NCBI RefSeq assembly: GCF_010020825.1
Contig: NZ_JAACJE010000001.1
Location: 558,001-622,000 of the forward strand
From: Acidovorax sp. 210-6
GTDB taxonomy: Bacteria; Pseudomonadota; Gammaproteobacteria; Burkholderiales; Burkholderiaceae_C
DNA: 64,000 bases
Direction: 5' to 3'
Position 1 is the stretch's first letter, and each line of letters begins with the position of its first letter. This document shows positions 1 to 7,798 of this stretch, piece by piece. The translations under genes and the position numbers were made by a program. Below the pieces are notes generated by a model that worked only from the letters and a program-made list of their open reading frames with translations, did no database searches and was not told the DNA's origin.

Positions 1-1
1 C

Positions 2-445
2 CCGGCGCAGTACTACCCCGGTTCGGTTTCACGAATCTGGACTCCCTACGAGCGCGGAAACGGATTGATCGATCTCACGCTCTCAGATCATTCCCGTGCT
101 GATCCCTCGCTCACCCATGACGAGGTAGCTGACGCTTATGCGTTCCAGAAGCTCAAGGCAGCAGACATTGCCCATCAACGCGTGGAAGAAGCTGTGCTTG
201 GCTACTACCGCATGGAACGCATCCGCGAGCAAGCCCTTGAAGAAACGCGCGCTGCACGCCAACGCGCCAAGGGACTCACGCCGACGATCCGAGAAGCTCG
301 TGCATTGGAAAATGAGTTTTCCGGTCAGTTGATGGTGGGTGAAGTTCGGGGATCCGTCAAGACACGCTCTGAATCCACGTCCAACCATGACGCAATGATG
401 AGTGACCTGTACGCAGCGATGGATGTGGAGGCCGCAAATGCCTAA
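2..445 (+). CDS. tnsB: TnsB-like (TniA) transposase, C-terminal part, runs off the left edge
   Basis: The reading frame is open from base 2, so the gene starts outside the window; the last 147 residues are visible. They begin with a small-barrel-type segment (PGSVSRIWTPYE), as in the Mu-type C-terminal domain of TnsB/TniA DDE transposases, followed by a charged helical tail (EETRAARQRAKG) of the kind that contacts TnsC. The DDE catalytic core is not visible. The stop overlaps the tnsC start, so the two are translationally coupled. In Tn7, TnsB binds the transposon ends and joins the 3' ends to target DNA. The assignment leans on the adjacent tnsC and two TniQ-family genes; the fragment alone would be weak. 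A tnsA gene, if present, would lie further left. Confidence 0.75.
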   Translation, partial: PAQYYPGSVSRIWTPYERGNGLIDLTLSDHSRADPSLTHDEVADAYAFQKLKAADIAHQRVEEAVLGYYRMERIREQALEETRAARQRAKGLTPTIREARALENEFSGQLMVGEVRGSVKTRSESTSNHDAMMSDLYAAMDVEAANA

Positions 446-1724
446 GCAAGCTGTAGACGCCACGGTAGTGCATGACCCCTACGCTGGCAACACGCTCATC
501 GCTCAACTCGGCCCGATACGGTCCCGGCCGGAGGTTGCCAAGGTATTGGTGGAGCTCCCGCCCCGCCCGCCGAAAGACATCGCATCCATTCCGCACCACA
601 CCCGCTTGCACATGTTGATGAGCGTCAGAGATCTTCATATGCCCAGTGTCGAGGAGATGCAGTTGTACGAGACGATGGACATGATGATCCGGCAGAACTA
701 CCACCACCTGCACCCATCATCCTCCAGCACATGGAGCCAGATCAGTGGCGAGGAGGCTCGCTACAGACCACGCGTGACCGCACCGACGTATGGGGCAGCA
801 GTAGTTGGCGTTTCCGGATCCGGAAAAACGCAAGCGATTCGCAGGTGTCTCACCACGTTCCCCCAGATCGTCCAGCACACTTCGTTCTTCCGGATGGTCA
901 ATGGCCTGCAGCAGGTAGTGTGGCTCTCGTTGGATGTACCGGCGGGCGGGAAGGCTACCGATCTGGCTGCTGCGCTAATGACAGCGTGGAAAAAGGCGAC
1001 AGGCAGTACTCGCTTTGACAAGACGCTAGCTGGCGAATGGCGCAACGGGCCGCAAATGCTGGACGAGTGGCGTCAGGTTGCTTCCAGTCACTTTCTCGGT
1101 CTTCTTCACCTGGACGAGATTCAGAACCTGTTCAAACTCCCCACACTCAAAACCCGAAGAAGGAGCAAACCGGGAGAGCCTCCGCCAGAACTGCGTGTCA
1201 TCGATGATCAGTCCCTCAAGTGGATTCTCACCGCGTTGAACGAATGGCAGATTCCGTTGCTGGTGTCAGGCACACCGGATGGCTTCGGCGCCCTGACCAA
1301 ACGCCTGAGCAATACCGAACGCATCGTCACATCGGGGTATCACTCGTTCAAGCACTTCTGGGGAGACCATGATGCCGCCTTCCGGCAGTATTTTCTTCCA
1401 AGGCTCGGGCACTACCAGTTCGTCGCTCGACCCATCTCTATCACGGGCGAGTTGGGTGATCTCATCCTCGAAAGGACCGCTGGCGTGCAGCGTCTGATCA
1501 TTGCACTCTGGATTGCAGCGCACCGGGTGGCCTTCGAGCGCAGCGACGACGACCTTCGCCTCGATGATTTCAAGGTCGCCGCGGACACGTATCTCGCGCC
1601 CGTGGCCCAAGCGGTGGCCGCGCTGCACAGCAATGACCCGCGACGGCTCGCCATGTTCGAGGATCTTTCTCCCGAGGATCACAGCTTCTGGGCTCAGTTC
1701 TGGAGCAGTGTTTCACGCAGTTGA
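438..1724 (+). CDS. tnsC: TnsC-like AAA+ ATPase, transposition regulator
   Basis: This 428-aa protein carries a Walker A motif GVSGSGKT (residues 124-131) and a Walker B LLHLDEIQ with D226/E227, followed by LLVSGTPDGF in the sensor-1 region. This is the layout of TnsC/TniB, which polymerises on DNA and links the target selector (TniQ/TnsD) to the transposase. I chose ATG 438, which overlaps the tnsB stop (443-445); an in-frame ATG at 402 lies inside tnsB. Residues 1-100 are a variable N-terminal extension. The 3' end overlaps the convergent tniQ gene by 31 bp, so the two transcripts would be antisense at their ends. Confidence 0.88.
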   Translation: MPKQAVDATVVHDPYAGNTLIAQLGPIRSRPEVAKVLVELPPRPPKDIASIPHHTRLHMLMSVRDLHMPSVEEMQLYETMDMMIRQNYHHLHPSSSSTWSQISGEEARYRPRVTAPTYGAAVVGVSGSGKTQAIRRCLTTFPQIVQHTSFFRMVNGLQQVVWLSLDVPAGGKATDLAAALMTAWKKATGSTRFDKTLAGEWRNGPQMLDEWRQVASSHFLGLLHLDEIQNLFKLPTLKTRRRSKPGEPPPELRVIDDQSLKWILTALNEWQIPLLVSGTPDGFGALTKRLSNTERIVTSGYHSFKHFWGDHDAAFRQYFLPRLGHYQFVARPISITGELGDLILERTAGVQRLIIALWIAAHRVAFERSDDDLRLDDFKVAADTYLAPVAQAVAALHSNDPRRLAMFEDLSPEDHSFWAQFWSSVSRS

Positions 1725-3082
1725 TTGATGGAAGGCGCTGCCGCAGCCGCCAGGCGCTGGTGAGGCAGTAGCCCTTTCGCTTGCCGCGCCTTGGGGCGGC
1801 TTTTGCTCCTCCTCGGGTTCATGAGGTCCAGAGCCGTTGCCAACTTGGGGCCGCACTGACGCATTAGCGCGTCAAAACGGTTCTCCGGCATTCCGGACAG
1901 TTTCATACAGATGGAGTATGGGCGCTGTTCCAAATAGTAGGCCCTCAAGGCGACTACTGCGCCAGCCTGCAACGTCACATCAAAGGCTGGCAGGCTTGGC
2001 AGGCCCATTTCACCGAGCGCCTTTCGAACCGTATGTAGCGGCAGGTCCAGCATTCGAGCAACGTCTGCATGCACGCCCTTTGCTTGCACATATCGGTCCA
2101 CGAGATCGTTCGAGTCGGGAACTTGACGTTGTGCCAATCGGGGGCGCAAGCTTGGCGTCACAGTTCCACCGCATGCATCTGCCATCGCATTGACGGCCTG
2201 ATCGGTGCTCTCAAACAGTACGGACAACACGAGCAGGTACGCGATCACGGATGAAGCCGCCGTACGCAAATACAGAGTTCCATCGACCTGATGAAGATAC
2301 TCTCCATGTGGCTTGGCGATGACTTCGTGGAATACAGCACTCAGCCAATCCTCGGGAAACATTTCTCTGACCCGATCGCTGATCAACGCGCCTTGCTTTG
2401 ATGCAGCGTTCGCCTTGAAACCATGTGCTCGTCCCGTATCCCTGAGCAAGGGGGCAATGAGGGCAACACTCAAAGGGGTGGTTCGATCATAGAGTGCAGC
2501 CGCCAGGTCCAGAAAGCGTTGCACGTAGGCGTTGCCGATGGCAGGTTTCACCCACTCATCGGGCATTTGATGCGCACCCTCCATGAGCATGGCAGGAGAT
2601 GCAATGAACGGATCGGCCGAAGACGCGAAGTGCAGCGGCATCATGTGCTTTGGGCACCACATTTGCCCCGGTGTCTGAAGGTCTCTGCGCCAGTAGCTCG
2701 TTCCATGAAAATGAATGTCTGCCTTGATGCATTCTTTGCAGAAGAAGGCTGCCGGATACTTGCGTAGGGTCCCGCTGATGCAGAGCAGACTCCGTCTCTC
2801 GGCACTCCCATGCACGAGCTCTGGAAAGTACGACGTTATGCCTCTGCGCAATGGCAGGGTCGTATGGCGCTGCGCGAATTGCTCGGTAGTCATTCCAGCC
2901 ATCCGACTGAGAAGCTCGTGCGTTGTGACTTCACGCCGTGTCCGCCCTTCCTCACCAAAGTGCGCAGCCATCGCGTCGACCATGTCTTTCGGCGAACGGC
3001 ACCCATTGATCCGCATGATCCGCCCCAGGTAGCCACGATCCATCTCTTCTGGCAAGGGTGCTGGCTGCACAAGCATGTTCAT
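1694..3082 (-). CDS. tniQ: TniQ-family target-selection protein (462 aa)
   Basis: This is a TniQ-family protein. The N-terminal half has the family zinc knuckle: C115-x2-C118 and C143-x2-H146, embedded in FCKECIKADIHFHGTSYWRR and WCPKHMMPLHF. The rest is helical, with probable HTH segments (DVARMLDLPLHTVRKALGEM). TniQ proteins recruit TnsC to target DNA. It lies convergent to tnsC and reads in the same direction as the xre and tnsD genes upstream of it. It is shorter than the second TniQ protein here (580 aa), suggesting the two choose different targets; that is an inference. The first codons include two nearby ATGs, so the start could shift by two residues. Confidence 0.85.
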   Translation of the reverse strand: MNMLVQPAPLPEEMDRGYLGRIMRINGCRSPKDMVDAMAAHFGEEGRTRREVTTHELLSRMAGMTTEQFAQRHTTLPLRRGITSYFPELVHGSAERRSLLCISGTLRKYPAAFFCKECIKADIHFHGTSYWRRDLQTPGQMWCPKHMMPLHFASSADPFIASPAMLMEGAHQMPDEWVKPAIGNAYVQRFLDLAAALYDRTTPLSVALIAPLLRDTGRAHGFKANAASKQGALISDRVREMFPEDWLSAVFHEVIAKPHGEYLHQVDGTLYLRTAASSVIAYLLVLSVLFESTDQAVNAMADACGGTVTPSLRPRLAQRQVPDSNDLVDRYVQAKGVHADVARMLDLPLHTVRKALGEMGLPSLPAFDVTLQAGAVVALRAYYLEQRPYSICMKLSGMPENRFDALMRQCGPKLATALDLMNPRRSKSRPKARQAKGLLPHQRLAAAAAPSINQLRETLLQN

Positions 3083-3101
3083 CGGCTGTCTCCGTCTCTG
3101 G

Positions 3102-3431
3102 TCAAGAAGGTTTGAGAATCGCCAACGACCGAATCACTGCAGCCAAAGCCTTGGCATGTGAAGCAGATCCATCCCACGTGGCCTGAAGGGCCTCGATCAA
3201 CTCGCGATTGTTGCGCACGGCATCAGCACTGATGCCACCCTCGAAGCGCTCAACAAAAAGGCATACCTCTTCAAACAAACGGGAGGCCCTGATGCCCTCC
3301 CCTTTGAGGATGCGGCTGACCTGCGATTGGCTGGCCCCCACATAGGCAGCGATATCGGCCTGGGCGATCCCATGCGCCGTGCAGATGCGGCGCGCGTTGG
3401 CTGCGCGCGCCCTCACTTCCGATTCAATCAT
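3102..3431 (-). CDS. Small Xre-type helix-turn-helix regulator
   Basis: This 109-aa protein carries an HTH at residues ~22-45 (IAQADIAAYVGASQSQVSRI), the Cro/CI (Xre) pattern in which the second helix reads SQSQVSRI. The C-terminal half is helical with no further domain that I recognise. It sits between tnsD and tniQ on the same strand, 19 bp upstream of tniQ, so it probably shares a transcript with tniQ and controls transposition genes. Small Xre regulators are known in several Tn7-like elements, where they repress element genes. A promoter-like sequence lies directly upstream (see 3438-3467). Confidence 0.8.
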   Translation of the reverse strand: MIESEVRARAANARRICTAHGIAQADIAAYVGASQSQVSRILKGEGIRASRLFEEVCLFVERFEGGISADAVRNNRELIEALQATWDGSASHAKALAAVIRSLAILKPS

Positions 3432-3437
3432 GCATTA

Positions 3438-3467
3438 AGCATAACCTATTCCATATATACATATCAA
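3438..3467 (-). promoter_or_regulatory. Predicted promoter of xre-tniQ, possibly leaderless
   Basis: On the minus strand TTGATA (3467-3462) and TATGCT (3443-3438) are separated by 18 nt within an AT-rich patch of an otherwise GC-rich region. The -10 box ends only 6 nt before the xre ATG (3431), so a transcript starting at the usual distance would begin at or next to the start codon. No ribosome-binding site fits in that space. The AT-rich stretch CCATATATACATATC could also hold an operator for the Xre protein. Confidence 0.4.
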
Positions 3468-3496
3468 CATCGAAATGCGATCGACCTCGACAGGCG

Positions 3497-5239
3497 TCAG
3501 CTAAAAAGGTCCCGTGACGGCAGATGTGCAGTCAGAGCGGACTGAATGGCCTCAAGGGTGCGGGGCAGACGGTGCAGAGATGCCTGCTTTGCCCGGAGCT
3601 CTGGTATTCGCTGGCACAACTGCCAGAAGTGGATGCGCCGCACGCCCCGGTCCTCCATGAGACGCAACGCTGCTTCACGCACCAAGCCGCCTAGTTGCTC
3701 GTCTCTGGCCGCCCAATCAACCGTAGGAGGCCTTGAACGCCGTGATTCAGGCAGCGGATCCGGCTTGTGAGCATCCAGCCAAGCACGGTCGTTTCGATAG
3801 AGCCACATGTAGGTACGCGTGTCCAGTTGGCGCATCCATTTGATCCCGAGACTCCCCGAGGACTGCAAAAGTTGAAGCCAAAGTGCTCGCGAATGGGCTC
3901 TTGCTTTCGCGCTTCGCGCCTCAGACCAGTCTGAATGCAGCTTTGTGTCACTGAGCAGCAAGCGGGTAATAGTTCCGACGGAGACTCCGGCTCGTGATGC
4001 CACTTGTCCTTTGTCAGTCCCTCGGCGCAAGTCCCGGATTGCCTTGGCGCACACGTCGGCTGACAGCTTCTGTGGACGGCGGGATATCGCTATTCCGGCC
4101 TTTGCCGCCCAGACGAGCGCTGTTTGCGGATCGACGCCAACCAATCCCGCCGCCTTGCGCACAGATTTTCCCTCCTTCTGAATGAGACTACATAAGCGGG
4201 CAACTCGCGGGTCAACGACAGGCAATGCGGCCGGGACATCGTCCTTCGTGTGCGGGTGGTTGTTGCCGCCCTCAGAATTCATTGCGAGATCAAATCGTTG
4301 GGCATCGCCAAACAGCCAATGGATGAGCAGCAGGTGCCTAAGTGGATGAGTGCCCGAGCGAGGTGGCCTGAGCAATCGGCCCAATTGCGTCGCCATCCCC
4401 TCCTCGTCTTCGGCCAGCGCAGCGAACTCCGGAATGCGCCTGAGCGGTTCGCAGTAGTCGAGAAAGGCCGTTGCAAACTGTCCAGTACGTAAGCTGGCAA
4501 CACCAGCAATCCAACCGCGGGCACGCAGCTCCTGACGGTAGACCCCATGCAGTTTTCTCAACAGCAGCGGTTGACGCTCCGCTGACTGCACAAGATGCTC
4601 AATAAGTTCGGCGAGGCTCAGTAAGACGGAGCACGAAGCTGTCTCGTCGGGCTCCACGCTAGCGGGACTCAAATCGCTCCAGCGAGGCAAAAGCCATTGG
4701 AAGCGCTCAACTCCAGTAGCTTTGAGAGCAGATTGCAGCAGTGGTCGTTTGTGTGCCGTGCACATCCACACACCCGGGAACTGGTGCTTCAAATGCCAGT
4801 AGGCCCATCCAGTCTCGCGGAGGTCCTGCTCCATGCATTGCGGGCAGGCTTTGAGGGGATGATTGGCGCGAAAGCGGCTTGTGAGGATGCCAAGGCGGAG
4901 CTTCAGATGGGCCACACTGGCACTGGACATACACGCTACAGCGTTTTCTGCCTCGCTCGGCGGAGCAAAGGCTGCGTAGAACTTGAGCAGCGTCCGCTCT
5001 CTCGCTATGTAGTCGACTTCGCCAAGCAACGCGTTTGTACGCCGAGCGAAGGCACCGAGACTGTTGGGTAAATCATGGTGGGTACCGGCACGTGCGCTGC
5101 CGAAGATCAGTTGGCACATTTGCGCAGATGTGACGTGCCCCCAAAGCTGGTGATGACGGCTAACGAGACTGAAAAACGTCTCATCAGGCAGCCAGGACAG
5201 CAGTTGGTACTCAGGGAAAAGCCTGTCCGGTTCTGGCAT
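3497..5239 (-). CDS. tnsD: TnsD-like target-site selector (580 aa, TniQ family)
   Basis: This larger TniQ-family protein opens with the typical start LLSWLPDETFFSLVSRHH (residues ~13-30). The zinc knuckle is C132-x2-C135 (ACPQCMEQDLRETGWAYWH) and C160-x2-H163 (WMCTAHKRPLL). The C-terminal half contains repeated HTH-like segments (SVRKAAGLVGVDPQTALVWA at ~350; GQVASRAGVSVGTITRLL at ~400) that fit sequence-specific DNA binding, as TnsD does at attTn7. It is the most upstream gene of the minus-strand block tnsD-xre-tniQ. The chromosomal target it reads cannot be told from this window because the transposon ends are not defined. Confidence 0.85.
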   Translation of the reverse strand: MPEPDRLFPEYQLLSWLPDETFFSLVSRHHQLWGHVTSAQMCQLIFGSARAGTHHDLPNSLGAFARRTNALLGEVDYIARERTLLKFYAAFAPPSEAENAVACMSSASVAHLKLRLGILTSRFRANHPLKACPQCMEQDLRETGWAYWHLKHQFPGVWMCTAHKRPLLQSALKATGVERFQWLLPRWSDLSPASVEPDETASCSVLLSLAELIEHLVQSAERQPLLLRKLHGVYRQELRARGWIAGVASLRTGQFATAFLDYCEPLRRIPEFAALAEDEEGMATQLGRLLRPPRSGTHPLRHLLLIHWLFGDAQRFDLAMNSEGGNNHPHTKDDVPAALPVVDPRVARLCSLIQKEGKSVRKAAGLVGVDPQTALVWAAKAGIAISRRPQKLSADVCAKAIRDLRRGTDKGQVASRAGVSVGTITRLLLSDTKLHSDWSEARSAKARAHSRALWLQLLQSSGSLGIKWMRQLDTRTYMWLYRNDRAWLDAHKPDPLPESRRSRPPTVDWAARDEQLGGLVREAALRLMEDRGVRRIHFWQLCQRIPELRAKQASLHRLPRTLEAIQSALTAHLPSRDLFS

Positions 5240-5459
5240 CGCGGTAGGCTATGCCGAACTAGGCGGCAACGCAAGGTGCCTCCCTCCCGCGCAGACACTG
5301 CTAGTGGTCGTCGCTATCGATTGACGCCGGTGGCGGCAATGCAGCGGTTGCTGACATAGGCCCCTGGCACTGGTACTCACGCTATCTGGCGCAAAGCGGT
5401 CGCTAGCCCCGCTGGTGATAGCCGCACAATAGAGCGCACAAGAATTTTCAGGAAAGCAA

Positions 5460-7541
5460 GTGACGATTGAACTCAGCGAAACGCCTGTCAGCGAAGCTCT
5501 TGAAAAACTGTCTTGGCAGGTTCTGGAAGACCATTTGGCAGATACCGCGTTGACGCCACAGGACGTCGACAAGCTAGTCGGCCTCGTGCGGCGCAGTGAT
5601 GCGCTCGTCTTGAAGCGGCTCAATCCGAAAAAGCAGAAGAATCGCGACAAGTTCCTCGAGAAGCTCGCAGTTCATCTCGATGGCAAGGTCTACCCGAAGC
5701 AAGCCGAACTGGTCCGATCGCACGCAGTTCGACTGAACGAGATCGACGGTGTCTACCAGTCGATCCTTGGACTGCTCGCCAAGACCAAAGCAGCGGCGCT
5801 CTCTCCGGAACTCCGGTTCTCCGCATTGCTCGACCGCTCCAATCGCGAGTACATCGACCTGCTTGAGCAGATGTACAAAAGCTCCACCGCTGGAGGGTTC
5901 CTTGATCTTGGAAATGTCACCATGCAGGGAGAGAGCGGAAACGAGTTCAACCCTGAAGGGGTTCACGAACTTCTTCTTACGACGCTCGCCAGCACTCTCG
6001 GTATGGAGGCTCATATCCATGGCTGGTATGACGACACGGGCGTGCTTGTGTTGCCCACGCTTCCTTCGCCGAGCAGCCAGGACCGATTCGCTGTTGGGTC
6101 TGTGCAGATGCTGGCCGCGGCTTGGAGGCACTGGCAGTTCTCGGAGCGCCGGCACCGCTATTTGGACGCTCCCTTGGAGCGGAAAGGGGATCTTGCGCCT
6201 GCCTGGGCTGAGCTCGGGGTCAAGCGCCTGTGGGATTCGCGTCCGTCTGATGACCACCTTGAGCTCTACGACCATGTTTCCAACGCCAGGTTGGCTGAGC
6301 GCTTGCGGCAGCATTTGGTGACCGTGCTCGCCGATTCGCGCTACGAGAATGCGGTCTACGGCACTGACAGGGAGGTTGATCTGCTGCCCAACCAGGCGGT
6401 CTCTATTCAAGAATTGCACGGAGCTACAGCGCTCAGCCAACTGCTGTCAGGCGAGATCACGGACGATCAGTCTGAATACGCTGGGTTGACGCTCGCGGAG
6501 TGGGTCCGCGGCTACTCGGTTCTCCAAGATGTCGCACACAATGCCTTGCAGCCTCTCGAAGCTGATCGTTTGACTATCGGATTCAGCAACGCCGAACTCG
6601 TGGAGTTGTTGCAGCGCCTTGGCCTCCAAGGGGGGAAAGCTCAGGTCTTTATCAAACATGCAACCTATCGAAAGGCAAGTCGCGATCTGTTTGATCAGCC
6701 GCTGATTAAGCTGCAGGATGGAGGCTATCTGCTACTTGCCATCTCTGCTTCGACATCATCGATCCCTAACATCATCCTGTCGACGCTTGGGATGCTGGAG
6801 GTCAACCTTGACGGGCGCGGCAAGCGCTTCGAGAAGAGCATGATTGCGCTCTTGGGGAAGCATGGCATCAAGGCCAAGAACATCATCTGCGCCCGCGATG
6901 GTGAGACCTACGACTACGACGTGGCATTCGTCTGGGGCGACTACCTTTTCCTGTTCGAGTGCAAGAGCCGTAGCCTTTCCGGGGGAGATCCAGCTAGGAC
7001 CTACTTCTTCTCACTCGGCATTCGCAAAGCCGTCAAGCAGGTCACCCGGTTGGCCGAAGGCCTCAAGCGACACCCCGACATCCTGAGCACCTACATGCCG
7101 GAGGCTGTGGGCAAGCAGGTCGTCCATTGCGTGGTCAATTCGCTGCCGTATGCGACATTCACTGAGGAGGGTGATATCCATTTTGCCGATGAAGGTGGCA
7201 TCGCCAGGTTCTTCCAGCAGTCCGAGATTGGACCGCGCAGCTTCAGCCGTGAGGCCGGTTTGAGTGCCATCGATCCGGCATCTACGGTCGTGTTTCTTTG
7301 GGATGGGGACAAGCCAACGTCGGAAGACTTCCTACGACACCTGAGAACCCCCATCCAGTTGGTAAACGTCGTTTCTCACCTGAAGCTCATACCGGTCCAG
7401 ATCCCAATTGGAGAAGACGAGGCGCTGCAGGTGGTGGACTTCCTGCGCACTGACTGGACCGTGGACAGTCAGCGAGAAGCTGCTCGACAGGCAGGCTATC
7501 AAACTGGTGGCGATCCGGCGCCGGCAATGCCACCCGCGTGA
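5460..7541 (+). CDS. Uncharacterised 693-aa protein with a C-terminal PD-(D/E)xK nuclease-like motif
   Basis: I do not recognise the family. The start is GTG 5460, preceded by AGGAAAG at about the right distance. Residues 1-460 are mixed helical with no motif that I can name. Residues ~465-560 look like a restriction-endonuclease fold: RFEKSMIALLGKHGI, then D487 in YDYDVAFVWGDYLFLFECKS, with E500-x-K502 completing a D-x12-ExK pattern, followed by a helix with basic residues. This is the arrangement of NERD/Mrr-like nucleases. It lies between tnsD and the Avs-type genes, on the strand of the latter, so it is transposon cargo and a candidate defence gene. The match is by eye only; catalytic activity is an inference. 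Confidence 0.6.
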   Translation: MTIELSETPVSEALEKLSWQVLEDHLADTALTPQDVDKLVGLVRRSDALVLKRLNPKKQKNRDKFLEKLAVHLDGKVYPKQAELVRSHAVRLNEIDGVYQSILGLLAKTKAAALSPELRFSALLDRSNREYIDLLEQMYKSSTAGGFLDLGNVTMQGESGNEFNPEGVHELLLTTLASTLGMEAHIHGWYDDTGVLVLPTLPSPSSQDRFAVGSVQMLAAAWRHWQFSERRHRYLDAPLERKGDLAPAWAELGVKRLWDSRPSDDHLELYDHVSNARLAERLRQHLVTVLADSRYENAVYGTDREVDLLPNQAVSIQELHGATALSQLLSGEITDDQSEYAGLTLAEWVRGYSVLQDVAHNALQPLEADRLTIGFSNAELVELLQRLGLQGGKAQVFIKHATYRKASRDLFDQPLIKLQDGGYLLLAISASTSSIPNIILSTLGMLEVNLDGRGKRFEKSMIALLGKHGIKAKNIICARDGETYDYDVAFVWGDYLFLFECKSRSLSGGDPARTYFFSLGIRKAVKQVTRLAEGLKRHPDILSTYMPEAVGKQVVHCVVNSLPYATFTEEGDIHFADEGGIARFFQQSEIGPRSFSREAGLSAIDPASTVVFLWDGDKPTSEDFLRHLRTPIQLVNVVSHLKLIPVQIPIGEDEALQVVDFLRTDWTVDSQREAARQAGYQTGGDPAPAMPPA

Positions 7542-7592
7542 ATCGCTTTCACCTGCTCGGCTGCAGGCAGTTGCCCCTCGGTCACCGCGGCG

Positions 7593-7688
7593 GAGATCAC
7601 ACTATCGGTCACCTCGATGCACACGGAGCTCGTACGCGACGCGCTGGAGCAGGCATTGTGTGACGGAGCAATCTGGTGCTCGCAGTAG
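7593..7688 (+). pseudogene. Possible IS3-family transposase (OrfB) fragment
   Basis: A 31-codon open stretch reads EITLSVTSMHTELVRDALEQ and a few more residues to a TAG. SMHTELVRDALEQAL resembles the part of IS3-family integrase cores where a 'M(R/H)T(D/E)LV..ALEQA' helix precedes the HSDRG motif, but HSDRG is absent and no flanking transposase sequence or inverted repeats were found. The rest of the 257-bp gap between the two cargo genes shows a short CTGCCCCTGGGCAG hairpin and the Avs ribosome-binding site. The remnant suggests this junction was assembled by insertion and decay. Confidence 0.3.
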
Positions 7689-7798
7689 TCACTGCCCCTG
7701 GGCAGAGGGCAAAGTAGCGCTGAAGGTGCGCTGGTGCGCTGGTGCGAGGCTTACCAGTATGCTTCGCAAGAAGACAAATACGGGAGGCGTCAAATTTC

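Noticed and set aside
402..437. Upstream in-frame ATG for tnsC
   Set aside because: It lies within tnsB coding sequence; ATG 438 gives the usual stop-start overlap.
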